The notes: generated from the sequence alone by a model not told the origin. DNA of 64,000 nucleotides from Paracidovorax valerianellae (GCF_900102625.1 NZ_FMZC01000003.1:62001-126000); one strand, 5' to 3'. Positions 1 to 9,844 are shown, numbered from the stretch's first letter. A program made the numbers and translations.

Positions 1-316
1 GGATGGTGGCGTAGGCCGCGCCGTAGCGCTCGACCGATGTGGCGCCCAGGGGCAGCACGGCCAGTTCGGCGCCGCTGAGCGCACTGCGCACCTGCAACCG
101 CTCGGGGAACGCCGCCACCGACTGCAGCCGGTGCTGCAGGCCCCAGGCCTGCAACCGCCGCACGACGTTGGGGCCCAGTTGCACACCGGCCCCCACTTCG
201 CTGAACGCCTCGGCGCGCTCGTACAGCCGCACGTCGCACCCCGCGCGGGACGCTCCCAACGCCGCCGCCAACCCGCCGATGCCGCCGCCGGCGACCAACA
301 CCTGTTGTTTCTGCAT
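1..316 (-). CDS. FAD-dependent aromatic-ring monooxygenase, N-terminal part (cut by window edge)
   Basis: Only the first 105 residues lie in the window. They carry the FAD-binding Rossmann start: a beta strand followed by AGGGIGG at about residues 9-15 (GxGxxG), then an acidic residue closing strand 2 in LYERAEAF, then GAGVQLGPN, which is characteristic of single-component flavin hydroxylases of the salicylate 1-monooxygenase / 3-hydroxybenzoate 6-hydroxylase family. Such enzymes use NAD(P)H and O2 to hydroxylate aromatic acids in the cytoplasm. The substrate cannot be told from this part. The ATG at 316 has no Shine-Dalgarno; a CACAAT sits 7 nt upstream, so the message could be leaderless. 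Family assignment is firm, specificity open. Confidence 0.85.
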   Translation of the reverse strand, partial: MQKQQVLVAGGGIGGLAAALGASRAGCDVRLYERAEAFSEVGAGVQLGPNVVRRLQAWGLQHRLQSVAAFPERLQVRSALSGAELAVLPLGATSVERYGAAYATI

Positions 317-334
317 GCGGGCGATTGTGCCCGC
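317..334 (-). promoter_or_regulatory. Perfect inverted repeat with a -10-like CACAAT abutting the monooxygenase start
   Basis: GCGGGC (317-322) and GCCCGC (329-334) form a perfect 6-bp inverted repeat with a 6-nt centre, directly touching the start codon at 316. On the minus strand the centre reads as part of CACAAT, a plausible -10 hexamer, with 7 nt left before the ATG and no ribosome-binding site. It could be a repressor site over a leaderless promoter. No convincing -35 is visible. Confidence 0.35.
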
Positions 335-404
335 CGCGCCGTGGCCGCTCTTCACGCCAGATCAAGAAACGCCGCCGCGGCCGGGCCGCTGTGGCGCAGC
401 CGGT

Positions 405-3104
405 TCAAAGCGCGGGACGCACCGCCCGCTCAAGCACCGTAGCGGGCGCGGGGCGCCCGAAGAGATAGCCCTGGAACGCGTGGCAGCCGTGACGCTGCAA
501 AAACTGCAGCTGGCCTGTCGTCTCCACGCCCTCGGCCACCACGTGCAGGTCCAGGCTTTGCGCCAGAGCGAGGATGGTGCGCACGATGGCCGCGTCGTTG
601 GGGTCGGTGAGCACGTCGCGCACGAAGCCCTGGTCGATCTTGAGCTGGTCGATCGGCAGGCGTTTCAAGTAGCTGAGCGACGAGTAGCCGGTGCCGAAAT
701 CGTCCAGCGAAAAGCCCACGCCCTGCGCGCGCAGCAGCTCCATGCGCGTGATCACGTCTTCCACGTCGGTCAGCAGCAGGCTTTCGGTCAGTTCGATCTT
801 GAAGAGCCGCGGCTGCGCCCCGCTCTCGCGCAGCGCATGCAGCACCTGGTGCACGAAGTCGGGCTGGCGGAACTGGCGCACGCTCACGTTGATCGACAGC
901 ACGAGCTGTGCGGTGGCGGCGCTGCGGCTCCACGCCACCAGTTGCTGGCAGCCGCGCTCCAGCACCCACTGGCCCAGCTGGACGATGAGCCCGCTCTGCT
1001 CGGCCACCGGAATGAACTCGCCGGGCGACACGATGCCGCGCTGCGGGTGCAGCCAGCGCACCAGCGCTTCGGCGCCTAGCATCTGCCCACGCCGGTCCAC
1101 GATGGGTTGGTAGTGCAGCACCAGCTCGCCCGCCTGCAGGCCGCGGCGCAACTCGGCCTCCAGCACGGCCCGCGCGCTGACGGCGGCCTGCATCTCCGGG
1201 TCGAAAAAACGCACTGCGTTTCGGCCGGCGGCCTTGGCCTGGTACATCGCCATGTCGGCATGCTTGAGCAGGTCGTCCACGCTGCCTGCGGCCTCGCCGA
1301 AGAGCGTGAGGCCGATGCTGGGCGTGCTGTGGTGGCTGATGCCATCGAGCAGGTACGGCAGGCTCAATGCGGTGCCGATCTTGCGGGCCAGCTGCGACGC
1401 ATCGGCACTGGCGGCCCACGACTCGGCGGGCAGCCCTTCGGCCAGCACCACGAATTCATCGCCGCCGAAACGCGCGACGGTGTCGCTCTGGCGCACGCAG
1501 GCCTGCAGGCGCTGCGCGACCTGCACGAGCAGGCGGTCGCCCATGTCGTGGCCCCGCGTGTCGTTCAGGTCCTTGAAGTTGTCCAGGTCGATGAACAGCA
1601 GCACGCCGTGCCGCCGCGTGCGGCCGACGGCGACGGTGGCGCGGTAGAGCCGGTCGATCAGCATGCGCCGGTTGGGCAGGCCGGTGAGCGCATCGAAGAA
1701 GGCGAGCCGCTCGATCTCGGCCTCGACTTGCTTGCGATCCGAGATGCTGCGGCCGACGCCGCGATAGCCCTGGAAAGTCCCCGCATCGTCGAACACCGGC
1801 ACGCCGCTGATCGACACCCAGTAAGCCGTGCCATCCGCCGACAGCCGCCGCAGTTCGAGGTCGCGAAACGGCTCGCGTGCATCGAGCAGGCGGCGGTGTG
1901 CGACCCAGTCTTCATCGGCCATGTTGAGGGCGCCGATCTCCCAGCGGGTGCGCCCCACGACCTCGCCCGGCGCCATGGCCTGTGTGCTGCGCCCGCTCAC
2001 GAAATGGATGAAACGGTACGCGGTGTCCTGCTCCCAGTACCAGTCGGACGACAAATCGCTCAAGCTGCGAAAACGCGCCTCGCTCACCCGCAGTTCAGCC
2101 TGGGTGCGGACGTGCTCGGTCACGTCGGTGAAGGTGCGCACCATGCCGCCGTCGGGCAGCGGGGCGGTGTGCACCTCCAGCGTGCGGCCACTGCGCGTTC
2201 GGCGCCAGTACACGTCGGGTGGCGGCAGTTCGCCGCCGCTTCGCACGTACGCCTGGCCCTGCCGGTCGACGAGCCCGGCGCCTTCGCCGAAATCGCCCCG
2301 CTCCATCTGAACGCGCTTGACCTGCATCGGCGTGGGCCGTGCTTCGAACAGCGCGCGCGGCAGGTCCAGCAGTTCCAGCAGGCGGTCGTTGTAGACGGTG
2401 ATGCGGCCATCGGCACCGACGGTGTAGAGGCCCTGGCTCATGCTCGCCAGCGTGGTCTGCAGCAGGGCCCGCTGCGCACGCAACTCTTCGGCCCACGGCA
2501 GTGCGAATGCGATGGCGGTTGCGGCATCGGTGACGCCAGCAGGGACGGTCGGGCGCTGTTCGAGCAGCACAGCCAGGCGCTGCGCAAGTTCCGGAAGGTG
2601 GGCATTGCCATCGGCGCGCAGCACGTAGTCGCCGGGGCCGTGCCGCAGCGCGCGGGCGGCCAACGTTTCTTGCGCCGGCTCCAGGCAGAGCATCAGTGGC
2701 CGATCACGGGCCTTCGTCACCCAGCCGGGAAGGGATATGGCATCCCGGGGCAGGCACAGCACCAGCGCATCGCCGTCAAAAGCAGCAGGGGGTTGCAAGG
2801 GGCTGCCTGGGCGGTCCGCCAGGCCCGGCAGATCGCGCACGTCCCAGTCGGGCCAATGGCGCACCAGCCATTCCCGGTCCGCAGGTGCACTGGCCGCGAG
2901 CGAATCGATCCAACCGATGCGGGCACGGGCCATGCCGGTCCGCAACGGTAGCAGCGCGACGGGAGCCACCGGCATCGCGGGCATGGGCGCGTCGAGGGGC
3001 AAAGCGACGTTGCCCGTGGCGGGCGCCACCGTGTTGCCGTCTGCCGGATGGCCCGCAACCATGCCTGCCAAAGGCGCGGCAGGCACAGCGGGCACCGCGC
3101 TCAT
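405..3104 (-). CDS. Soluble receiver-like/PAS/PAS/GGDEF/EAL cyclic-di-GMP enzyme
   Basis: 899 residues, no membrane segment. The first 175 residues are Pro/Ala-rich and then look like a degenerate receiver fold, ending in a stretch (HGPGDYVLRADG, then LPELAQRL) that mimics the end of response-regulator domains. Two PAS domains follow (about 210-320 and 340-455), then GGDEF (motif GGDEF near residue 545) with an intact RxxD inhibitory site (RQSD) five residues before it, then EAL with ExLxR, NVS, TES, DDFGTGYSS and EGVE all present. Both synthesis and hydrolysis of c-di-GMP are therefore possible. The start at 3104 was chosen because its ATG overlaps the upstream gene's TGA (ATGA), implying translational coupling; the frame stays open further upstream only as a shadow of that gene. 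Close in sequence to its upstream neighbour, probably by duplication. Confidence 0.9.
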   Translation of the reverse strand: MSAVPAVPAAPLAGMVAGHPADGNTVAPATGNVALPLDAPMPAMPVAPVALLPLRTGMARARIGWIDSLAASAPADREWLVRHWPDWDVRDLPGLADRPGSPLQPPAAFDGDALVLCLPRDAISLPGWVTKARDRPLMLCLEPAQETLAARALRHGPGDYVLRADGNAHLPELAQRLAVLLEQRPTVPAGVTDAATAIAFALPWAEELRAQRALLQTTLASMSQGLYTVGADGRITVYNDRLLELLDLPRALFEARPTPMQVKRVQMERGDFGEGAGLVDRQGQAYVRSGGELPPPDVYWRRTRSGRTLEVHTAPLPDGGMVRTFTDVTEHVRTQAELRVSEARFRSLSDLSSDWYWEQDTAYRFIHFVSGRSTQAMAPGEVVGRTRWEIGALNMADEDWVAHRRLLDAREPFRDLELRRLSADGTAYWVSISGVPVFDDAGTFQGYRGVGRSISDRKQVEAEIERLAFFDALTGLPNRRMLIDRLYRATVAVGRTRRHGVLLFIDLDNFKDLNDTRGHDMGDRLLVQVAQRLQACVRQSDTVARFGGDEFVVLAEGLPAESWAASADASQLARKIGTALSLPYLLDGISHHSTPSIGLTLFGEAAGSVDDLLKHADMAMYQAKAAGRNAVRFFDPEMQAAVSARAVLEAELRRGLQAGELVLHYQPIVDRRGQMLGAEALVRWLHPQRGIVSPGEFIPVAEQSGLIVQLGQWVLERGCQQLVAWSRSAATAQLVLSINVSVRQFRQPDFVHQVLHALRESGAQPRLFKIELTESLLLTDVEDVITRMELLRAQGVGFSLDDFGTGYSSLSYLKRLPIDQLKIDQGFVRDVLTDPNDAAIVRTILALAQSLDLHVVAEGVETTGQLQFLQRHGCHAFQGYLFGRPAPATVLERAVRPAL

Positions 3105-6100
3105 GCCGCAGTGACCTCGGCAGCGGCCTCGGGCAGATCGCCCGGAAGTTGCTGGTCGCGCTCGAACTGCGCCACGACGCTCGGCCGCCCGAACAGGTAG
3201 CCCTGAAAGCCTTCGCAGCCGTGCAGTTTCAGGAAGGCCAGTTGGCCCGTGGTTTCCACGCCCTCGGCGACCACCTGCAGATCGAGGCTCTTGGCCAGCG
3301 CGAGGATGGTGCGCACGATGGCGGCGTCGTTGGGATCGGTGAGCACATCGCGCACGAAGCTCTGGTCGATCTTGACCTGGTCCAGCGGCAGGCGCTTCAA
3401 ATAGCTGAGCGACGAATAGCCCGTGCCGAAATCGTCCAGCGAAAAGCCCACGCCCTGCTTCTTGAGCTGGGCCATGCGCTGGATGGCGTCTTCGATGTCG
3501 CCCAGCAAGAGGCTTTCGGTCAGTTCGAGCTTGAGGCGCTGGGGGTTGGCGCCGGTGCGCTGCAGCGTCTCCAGCACCTCGGCCGCGAACGTGGGCTGGC
3601 GAAACTGCCGCGCACTCACATTGACGGCGATGGTCAGGCGCTCGGTGTCGGGGTGCCGTGCCCAGCGCACCAGTTGTTCGCAGGCCGACTGGAGCACGAA
3701 GCGCCCCAGCGGCAGGATGAGGCCGGTCTGCTCGGCCAGCGGAATGAAGTCGGCTGGGCTGATCATGCCGCGCTCGGGGTGGCGCCAGCGCACGAGGGCC
3801 TCGGCCCCGCACAACTGCGTGCGGTGGTCCACGATGGGCTGGTAATGCACGGCTAACTCTTGCCGCGCCAGGCCCTGGCGCAGATCGGCTTCGAGGTGCG
3901 AGCGCGCATGCACCTGGGCCTGCATCTCGGGGTCGAAGAAGCGCTGGGTGTTGCGCCCTTCCGCCTTGGCCTGGTACATGGCCAGATCGGCGCGTTTCAG
4001 CAGCTCGTCCACGCTGCGGGTCTGGTCGCCGAACAGCGTGATGCCGATGCTCGGCGTGCTGTAGTGCTGCTGCGTGCCCAGCATGAAGGGCTGGTTGAGT
4101 TGGGCCAGCAGTTTGTCGGCCACATGCTCGGCCTGGGCGGCCGCTTCGGTCAGATCGGCGTCGAGGTTCTCCAGCATGACCACGAATTCATCGCCGCCGA
4201 AGCGCGCCACGGTGTCGGTGGCCCGCACGCAGGACACCAGCCGCGTGGCCACCTGCGCCAGCAACTGGTCGCCCATGTCGTGGCCCAGCGTGTCGTTCAG
4301 ATCCTTGAAGTTGTCCAGGTCGATGAACAGCAGCGCACCCAGTTGGCCGCTGCGCTGGCAGGCCGCGCTGGCGCGCTGCAGGCGGTCCAGCAGCAGGCGG
4401 CGGTTGGGCAGGCCGGTGAGGGCGTCGAAGAAGGCCAGCAGTTCGATCTGCTGCTCGGCCTTCTTGCGGTCGGTGATGTCGCGGCACACGCCCAGCAGCC
4501 CGGTGACATGGCCGTGCAGGTCGCGGATGGGCGTCTTGATGGTTTCGAAATACCCCTCGTACCCGTCTTCCTTGAAGGTGAGCGTTTCCTCATACACCAG
4601 GGGCTGCCACGCGGCCATGGCGCGCTGGTCGAGTTGGCGCACGCGCTGCGCCTCGGCAGCCGGCATGAGTTCGTCGTCGGACAGGCCGATGATGTCGCGC
4701 TCGCGCCGCCCGATGAAGCGCTCGAACACCGGGTTGCACGACAGGTAGCAGCCATTGGCGTCCTTGAGGAACACCACGTCGGGAATCGCGCTCACCAGGC
4801 TGGCCAGGCGGGTGCGCTGCTGCGTCAGTTCGAGCGCCATGCGCTTTTGCTCGGTCAGGTCGAATGCGAAGACCACCACCGCCACGGTGCGGCCATCGGC
4901 GGAGATTTCCGGCACCAGCGTGGTGTGCCAGAACTGGGCGCCATGGCTTTTGGGAATGCGGTGCTCGAACACCACCGTCTCGCCCTGCAGCGCGCGGTCG
5001 AAGTGCGGCTGGATGGGCTTCATCAGATCGTCCGCCAGCACATCCGCGATGCGCTGGCCTTGCAGTTCCTCGACGGTGCGCCGCAGCCAGTGCGCCTGAG
5101 ACGGGTTGATATAGACGATGCGCAGGTCGCGGTCCAGGCGGGAGACGCCGCCCGGCAGATGCCTCAACAGGCTGGCCAGTTGCACTTCGTGCGCACGGCT
5201 CAGGTCCTGCGCCTCGCGCTGTTCGGTGACATCGGTGAGCACGCCGTCCCAGATCACGCGGCCCTTGTCGAGCGGACGCGGCGTGGAGCTCATGCGCATC
5301 CAGCGCCATTGGCCGTCTGCACGCCGCATGCGGACCACCGCCTCGCCGACCTCCATCGCGCGGTAGGAAGCCTCGTCGGACGCCGCGCAGGCCAGGCGGT
5401 CCTCGGGCGCCATCTGTTCGAAGAACAGCGTGGCGTCGTTCACCACGTCTTCGGCCGATATGCCGTTCAGCCGCTCGATGGCGTCGCCCATGTGCACGAA
5501 ATGCCACCGGCCGTCCGCTTCGCGCACCCGCTGGTAGAGCACGCTGTCGGGCAGGTTACGGCCCAGCAACTGCAGCCGGCCTTCGCTTTCGCGCAGCCGC
5601 GCTTCTGCGTCCTGGACGCGCGCAAACGGCATGCGAATGCCCGCGATGAACACGGCCTGGAACATCAACGCATAGCCCAACACCCGCATCGCATGCGCGA
5701 ACGTGTCCACGAAGAGTGGATGCAGGGGATAGATCAGCATGGAAAATTCCGCCACCGCCAGTGCGGTCGCCGCGCTGGCCATGATGCGGCGCCGTCCCGT
5801 GCCGCGAACGGCCGGCGCGCTGCGGTCCACCCGGTACATCGACCACGCGGCAAACGCCAGGACCGCGCCCAGCAGACCATTCGCTGCCATGGTGACCAGA
5901 TCGTCGGACGCCAGGGCAAGCTGCTCCGGAAGGCCGCTGGAGGCAGACCACACCAGTATCAAAGACACTCCGGCAGACCCGACTGCCCACGCCCGGGCCG
6001 GGCCGCGCGCAGACACCCGCAGCGCGAACAGCAGCAAAGTCAGCGCCTCCACGGCATGGCCCATCCAGCCGAAATAGGCGGAGACGTCCTCGCGCGCCAT

Positions 6101-6442
6101 GGAGCCCATGCTCTCCATCTGGTGGAGCAGGACCGCATGCAGGAAATTGCAGACCGCTGCCGTGGCCAGCCCCGCCACGAGCACGTTGGCGCGCCCCTGC
6201 TGGCTGTCGTCGAGCATGTGCAGCGACACCGCCACGGCCAGCAGGCCAATCAGCACCACCACCATGTCGAGAAAGGGCTCCAGGCCATGCAGCCCTTGCA
6301 GTCCTGGTCCCAGCAGCTGAACCACGGGCACGAGCAGTAATGCCAGCACCGCCACCACCAGCATCAGGGTGACCGCAGGCGCTTCCGACAAAAGCGCCCG
6401 CGCGATGGCTCGGGTGACCGGGCGGTGGGGTGGGGACGTCAT
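3101..6442 (-). CDS. Membrane-anchored sensor/PAS/GGDEF/EAL cyclic-di-GMP enzyme
   Basis: 1,113 residues. The first 275 residues hold about seven to eight hydrophobic helices with an FLHAVLLHQ motif, resembling the MASE3 membrane sensor domain. Three PAS-like domains follow (about 290-410, 425-545, 550-665). GGDEF is at about residue 747, preceded by the RxxD inhibitory site RATD; the EAL motif is near 879, with NVS, TES, DDFGTG and EGVE residues intact. Expected role: membrane receptor that makes and/or degrades c-di-GMP in answer to an unknown signal. It overlaps the next gene by 4 nt, so two related enzymes are made from one message. Start at 6442; AGAGGT of the adjacent direct repeat can serve as ribosome-binding site. 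Confidence 0.92.
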   Translation of the reverse strand: MTSPPHRPVTRAIARALLSEAPAVTLMLVVAVLALLLVPVVQLLGPGLQGLHGLEPFLDMVVVLIGLLAVAVSLHMLDDSQQGRANVLVAGLATAAVCNFLHAVLLHQMESMGSMAREDVSAYFGWMGHAVEALTLLLFALRVSARGPARAWAVGSAGVSLILVWSASSGLPEQLALASDDLVTMAANGLLGAVLAFAAWSMYRVDRSAPAVRGTGRRRIMASAATALAVAEFSMLIYPLHPLFVDTFAHAMRVLGYALMFQAVFIAGIRMPFARVQDAEARLRESEGRLQLLGRNLPDSVLYQRVREADGRWHFVHMGDAIERLNGISAEDVVNDATLFFEQMAPEDRLACAASDEASYRAMEVGEAVVRMRRADGQWRWMRMSSTPRPLDKGRVIWDGVLTDVTEQREAQDLSRAHEVQLASLLRHLPGGVSRLDRDLRIVYINPSQAHWLRRTVEELQGQRIADVLADDLMKPIQPHFDRALQGETVVFEHRIPKSHGAQFWHTTLVPEISADGRTVAVVVFAFDLTEQKRMALELTQQRTRLASLVSAIPDVVFLKDANGCYLSCNPVFERFIGRRERDIIGLSDDELMPAAEAQRVRQLDQRAMAAWQPLVYEETLTFKEDGYEGYFETIKTPIRDLHGHVTGLLGVCRDITDRKKAEQQIELLAFFDALTGLPNRRLLLDRLQRASAACQRSGQLGALLFIDLDNFKDLNDTLGHDMGDQLLAQVATRLVSCVRATDTVARFGGDEFVVMLENLDADLTEAAAQAEHVADKLLAQLNQPFMLGTQQHYSTPSIGITLFGDQTRSVDELLKRADLAMYQAKAEGRNTQRFFDPEMQAQVHARSHLEADLRQGLARQELAVHYQPIVDHRTQLCGAEALVRWRHPERGMISPADFIPLAEQTGLILPLGRFVLQSACEQLVRWARHPDTERLTIAVNVSARQFRQPTFAAEVLETLQRTGANPQRLKLELTESLLLGDIEDAIQRMAQLKKQGVGFSLDDFGTGYSSLSYLKRLPLDQVKIDQSFVRDVLTDPNDAAIVRTILALAKSLDLQVVAEGVETTGQLAFLKLHGCEGFQGYLFGRPSVVAQFERDQQLPGDLPEAAAEVTAA

Positions 6443-6446
6443 GGGG

Positions 6447-6472
6447 GCGGGTTACCTCTGAGCGGGTTACCT
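6447..6472. repeat. Two 11-bp direct repeats in front of the membrane GGDEF-EAL gene
   Basis: GCGGGTTACCT occurs at 6447-6457 and again at 6462-6472, a 15-bp period. On the minus strand each copy reads AGGTAACCCGC and lies within 30 bp of the start codon at 6442, so the nearer copy contains the presumed ribosome-binding site. It may be a small duplication of the translation initiation region or a protein-binding site. Confidence 0.5.
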
Positions 6473-6529
6473 GAACATATCGTCACAAGTGTATCGGGCC
6501 CACCGCCCAAATGGTCGGATAACCCCCGC

Positions 6530-9445
6530 TCAAGCACTCAGGAGTTGACGCAGCACGTAAGGCAGGATGCCGCCAGCGCGGTAATAGTCCACCTCGATCG
6601 GCGTGTCGATGCGCAGAGTGACCGTGACCTGCTGGCGCGAGCCGTCGGCACGCCGAATCGTCAGCAGCGCATCGCTTTGCGGCGTCAGGGCTGGGTCGGG
6701 AACCACGTCGATGGTCTCGTTGCCGGTCAGGCCCAGCGACTCCCAGGAATCGCCCGACTTGAACTGCAGCGGCAGAACGCCCATGCCCACCAGGTTGGAG
6801 CGGTGGATTCGCTCGAAACTCTTGGCGACGACCGCCTTGATGCCCAGCAACTGCGTGCCCTTGGCGGCCCAGTCGCGGCTGGAGCCGGTGCCGTATTCCT
6901 CGCCCGCAAAGATCACGGTGGGCGTCTCTTCGGCGATGTACTTCATGGCGGCATCGAAGATGAACATCTTCGTGCCCTGCAGCGGTCCGTCGTTCTGGAA
7001 CAGGGTCACGCCGCCCTCTTCACGCGAGCCATCGGCGGTGGCTGGGATCATCAGGTTCTTGATGCGGACGTTGGCGAAGGTGCCACGCATCATCACGTCG
7101 TGGTTGCCGCGGCGTGCACCGTAGCTGTTGAAGTCCTGCTTCATCACGCCGTTGTGCAGCAGCCACTGCCCTGCCGGCGAGGTCTCCTTGATGGAGCCGG
7201 CGGGCGAGATGTGATCGGTGGTGATCGAGTCGCCGAAGAGCGCCATGATCCGCGCACCCACCACGGCTTCCGACGCCTTCGAGCCATCGGCACCGTCCGG
7301 CCGCGCCTGGGCTTCCAGCGTGAATTTCGCGAAGAACGGTGGCTCGGCGATGTAGGTGCTGGCAGGCCAGTTGTAGGTGTCGCCCGTCACGCCCTTGATG
7401 TTGTTCCACAGCGCGCCCGGATCGGTCTTGACCTTGCCGTAGTTGTCGCGGAAGGCCTTGCCGTTCATGGCGAAGCGCCTCAGCGCATTGATTTCATCAC
7501 TCGTCGGCCAGATGTCGCCCAGGTACACATCGCGCCCGCCTTTGCCCTTGCCCACCGGCTGCGTCATCAGATCGCGCAGCACCGTGCCGGCGATGGCGTA
7601 GGCGACGACGAGCGGCGGGCTGGCCAGAAAGTTGGCCTTGATGTTGGGGTGGATGCGCGCCTCGAAATTGCGGTTGCCCGACAGCACGGCCGCGCACACC
7701 AGATCGTTGCTGGTGATGGCTTCGTTCAGCTCCGGTGCCAGATCGCCTGCGTTGCCGATACAGGTCGTGCAGCCGTAGCCAGCCAGCGCGAACCCGAGCT
7801 TTTCGAGGTACGGCAGCAGCCCGGTTTCGGTCAGGTATTCGGTCACGATGCGGGAGCCCGGTGCGAGCGAGGTCTTGATGTGCGGCTGCACCTTGAGCCC
7901 CGCTTCCACCGCTTTCTTGGCCAGCAGCCCGGCCGCGAGCAGCACGCTGGGGTTGGACGTGTTGGTGCAACTGGTGATGGCCGCAATCAGCACATCGCCG
8001 TTGCCGATGGTCGGGTCCGACCCCTTGGCAGGCAGGCGCACGGCGGCGTCTGCATGGGTGACGGCCAGAGGCGGCTTGTTGTGCTCCATCTCGACCAAAA
8101 AGCGCGGCCCGCCTGCCGGTGCGGGCTTTTCCGCCGGAACGGCTTCGCTCACCCCTTCGTCGCCCCGGTGGATGTGATGGCGCGTGTGCAGCAGTTCCGC
8201 CGGGCGGTTGAAGCCGTTCTCTCCCGCCGGCTTGCTGAACAACGAAACGAAGTCGCTGCTGACCTTGCCGAGTTCGATGCGGTCCTGCGGGCGCTTTGGT
8301 CCCGCCAGGCTGGGCGTGACATCGCCCAGGTTCAGGCGCACCACCTTGGAGTAGTCAATTTCGCCCGCCAGAGGCACCCCGAAAAGGCCCTGTGCGCGGA
8401 AGTAGGCTTCGAAAAACTCAATCTCGGCCTGCGTGCGCCCGGTGCCCCTGAAGTAATCGATCGTCTTCTCGTCGACGGGGAAAAAACCCATGGTCGCGCC
8501 ATATTCAGGCGCCATGTTGCCGATCGTGGCGCGATCGGGCAGGGACAGCGTGCGCGTGCCCTCGCCGAAGAATTCCACGAACTTGCCCACCACCTTGTGC
8601 TGGCGAAGGATCTCGGTCACCGTCAGCACCAGGTCGGTGGCGGTGACACCCTCGCGCAACTGGCCGGTCAATTCGAACCCCACCACGTCCGGGGTCAGGA
8701 AATACACCGGCTGGCCCAGCATGGCCGCTTCGGCCTCGATACCACCCACGCCCCAGCCCACCACGCCGATGCCGTTGATCATCGTCGTGTGGCTATCGGT
8801 ACCGACCAGCGTGTCGGGGTAGTAGACATCGCTGTCCCCCTTGTGCACGCCACGCGCCAGATATTCCAGATTGACCTGGTGGACGATGCCGAACCCTGGC
8901 GGCACCACGCCGAAAGTGTCGAAGGCTTGCATGCCCCACTTCATGAATTCGTAGCGCTCGCGGTTGCGCTGGAATTCGAGTTTCATGTTCAGGTCGAGCG
9001 CCTTTTTCGTGCCGTAGTAATCGACCATGATCGAATGGTCGACCACGAGGTCCACCGGCACCAGGGGCTCGATCTTCTTGGGCTTCTTGCCCAGGCGCTG
9101 CGCCACGCTGCGCATGGCCGCCAAATCGGCCAGCAAAGGCACGCCCGTGAAATCTTGCAGCACCACCCGGGATACGACGAAGGGAATCTCGTCCTTGCGA
9201 TCGGCAACGGGCTGCCACCGCGATAGCTGTTCCACATGTTCCGCCGTGACCTTGCGGCCATCGCAATTGCGCAAAACCGACTCCAGCACGATCCGGATCG
9301 AAACCGGCAGGCGTTTTACCGACGGGAATTGTTTGGCCAGCGCCTGAAGCGAATAGAACTTTCCGCTTTTGCCGGACCCGGTCGTGAAACTCTTCAGGGT
9401 GGATGCGAAAGCGTGCCGGGGAACCTGGGGTGACATCGAGGCCAT
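6530..9445 (-). CDS. acnA: Aconitate hydratase A
   Basis: 971 residues of the AcnA/IRP1 type, converting citrate to isocitrate through cis-aconitate in the TCA cycle. Cluster cysteines are visible in SCTNTSNP and GYGCTTCIG, giving the three ligands of the [4Fe-4S] cluster. Other family motifs seen are [34 protein letters not shown] and, in the C-terminal swivel domain, [10 protein letters not shown]. The protein is about 70 residues longer than typical AcnA; the excess lies mostly in an insertion near residues 410-455 between HTRHHIHRG and the next conserved strand. The start has AGGAG 11 nt upstream. Monocistronic by appearance, with a 496-bp gap upstream. Confidence 0.97.
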   Translation of the reverse strand: MASMSPQVPRHAFASTLKSFTTGSGKSGKFYSLQALAKQFPSVKRLPVSIRIVLESVLRNCDGRKVTAEHVEQLSRWQPVADRKDEIPFVVSRVVLQDFTGVPLLADLAAMRSVAQRLGKKPKKIEPLVPVDLVVDHSIMVDYYGTKKALDLNMKLEFQRNRERYEFMKWGMQAFDTFGVVPPGFGIVHQVNLEYLARGVHKGDSDVYYPDTLVGTDSHTTMINGIGVVGWGVGGIEAEAAMLGQPVYFLTPDVVGFELTGQLREGVTATDLVLTVTEILRQHKVVGKFVEFFGEGTRTLSLPDRATIGNMAPEYGATMGFFPVDEKTIDYFRGTGRTQAEIEFFEAYFRAQGLFGVPLAGEIDYSKVVRLNLGDVTPSLAGPKRPQDRIELGKVSSDFVSLFSKPAGENGFNRPAELLHTRHHIHRGDEGVSEAVPAEKPAPAGGPRFLVEMEHNKPPLAVTHADAAVRLPAKGSDPTIGNGDVLIAAITSCTNTSNPSVLLAAGLLAKKAVEAGLKVQPHIKTSLAPGSRIVTEYLTETGLLPYLEKLGFALAGYGCTTCIGNAGDLAPELNEAITSNDLVCAAVLSGNRNFEARIHPNIKANFLASPPLVVAYAIAGTVLRDLMTQPVGKGKGGRDVYLGDIWPTSDEINALRRFAMNGKAFRDNYGKVKTDPGALWNNIKGVTGDTYNWPASTYIAEPPFFAKFTLEAQARPDGADGSKASEAVVGARIMALFGDSITTDHISPAGSIKETSPAGQWLLHNGVMKQDFNSYGARRGNHDVMMRGTFANVRIKNLMIPATADGSREEGGVTLFQNDGPLQGTKMFIFDAAMKYIAEETPTVIFAGEEYGTGSSRDWAAKGTQLLGIKAVVAKSFERIHRSNLVGMGVLPLQFKSGDSWESLGLTGNETIDVVPDPALTPQSDALLTIRRADGSRQQVTVTLRIDTPIEVDYYRAGGILPYVLRQLLSA

Positions 9446-9844
9446 GTAGTGCTACTCCTGTGGGGACGAGAGCACCTATTCTGGCAGTCCTGCCTATCGA
9501 TGCAATCGTGGGGTAATCAATGGCGAAAAGCGCTGACATCGAATGCTCCCACTGACGAAGATGGCTCTCGCCGTGATAGATGCCGTCCTACGCGATGGGA
9601 ATGCTTTTGCAAGTAGCGCAAAAGCATATTCGCGAATCTTAAAAACCCCCGTCCAAATACCACTGCATGGAATTTCGCTTTTTATTTCCGAGCTATCTCT
9701 TGAATTCAATGCGCGATCACGGCTTGCCATAGCCATCATTAATCACGCCACTTCATGCATTCTCAGCGAGAGAGGAAAAGAACCGATATGCCTGCCGTGA
9801 AAGGACGCCGCTCCCAAATCCGGCCGATGAAGTATTCACAGCCA
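9446..9844. other. AT-rich intergenic region upstream of acnA
   Basis: About 400 bp between the acnA start and the terminator of the H-NS gene, clearly richer in A+T than the surrounding coding DNA. I see no convincing gene: short open frames of 81-85 codons exist on both strands but lack codon bias and family resemblance. The stretch holds a strong stem-loop (9598-9631) and an adjacent 10-bp palindrome. It should contain the acnA promoter; no good -35/-10 pair could be assigned. Confidence 0.5.
9598..9637. promoter_or_regulatory. Strong stem-loop followed by a 10-bp palindrome in the acnA upstream gap
   Basis: ATGCTTTTGC (9601-9610) pairs perfectly with GCAAAAGCAT (9618-9627) around a 7-nt loop and extends by two more pairs with a one-base bulge. 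It runs into the perfect palindrome ATTCGCGAAT at 9628-9637. No T-run follows on either strand, so a simple intrinsic terminator is unlikely. It may be a regulator site or part of a small RNA. Confidence 0.4.

Noticed and set aside
405-3812. An uninterrupted minus-strand frame of 1,135 codons
   Set aside because: Its first 236 codons are only the out-of-frame shadow of the upstream GGDEF-EAL gene; the protein proper begins at 3104 with a coupled ATGA.
405-6442. One of the two GGDEF-EAL copies as a pseudogene
   Set aside because: Both keep all catalytic and inhibitory-site residues and open frames.
3860-9226. Long plus-strand frames (826 and 933 codons) opposite the GGDEF-EAL and aconitase genes
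   Set aside because: Antisense shadows of GC-rich genes; sequences are His/Arg/Gln-rich without domains.
9494-9800. Frames of 81-85 codons in the acnA gap
   Set aside because: No codon bias, no ribosome-binding site, no resemblance to any family.
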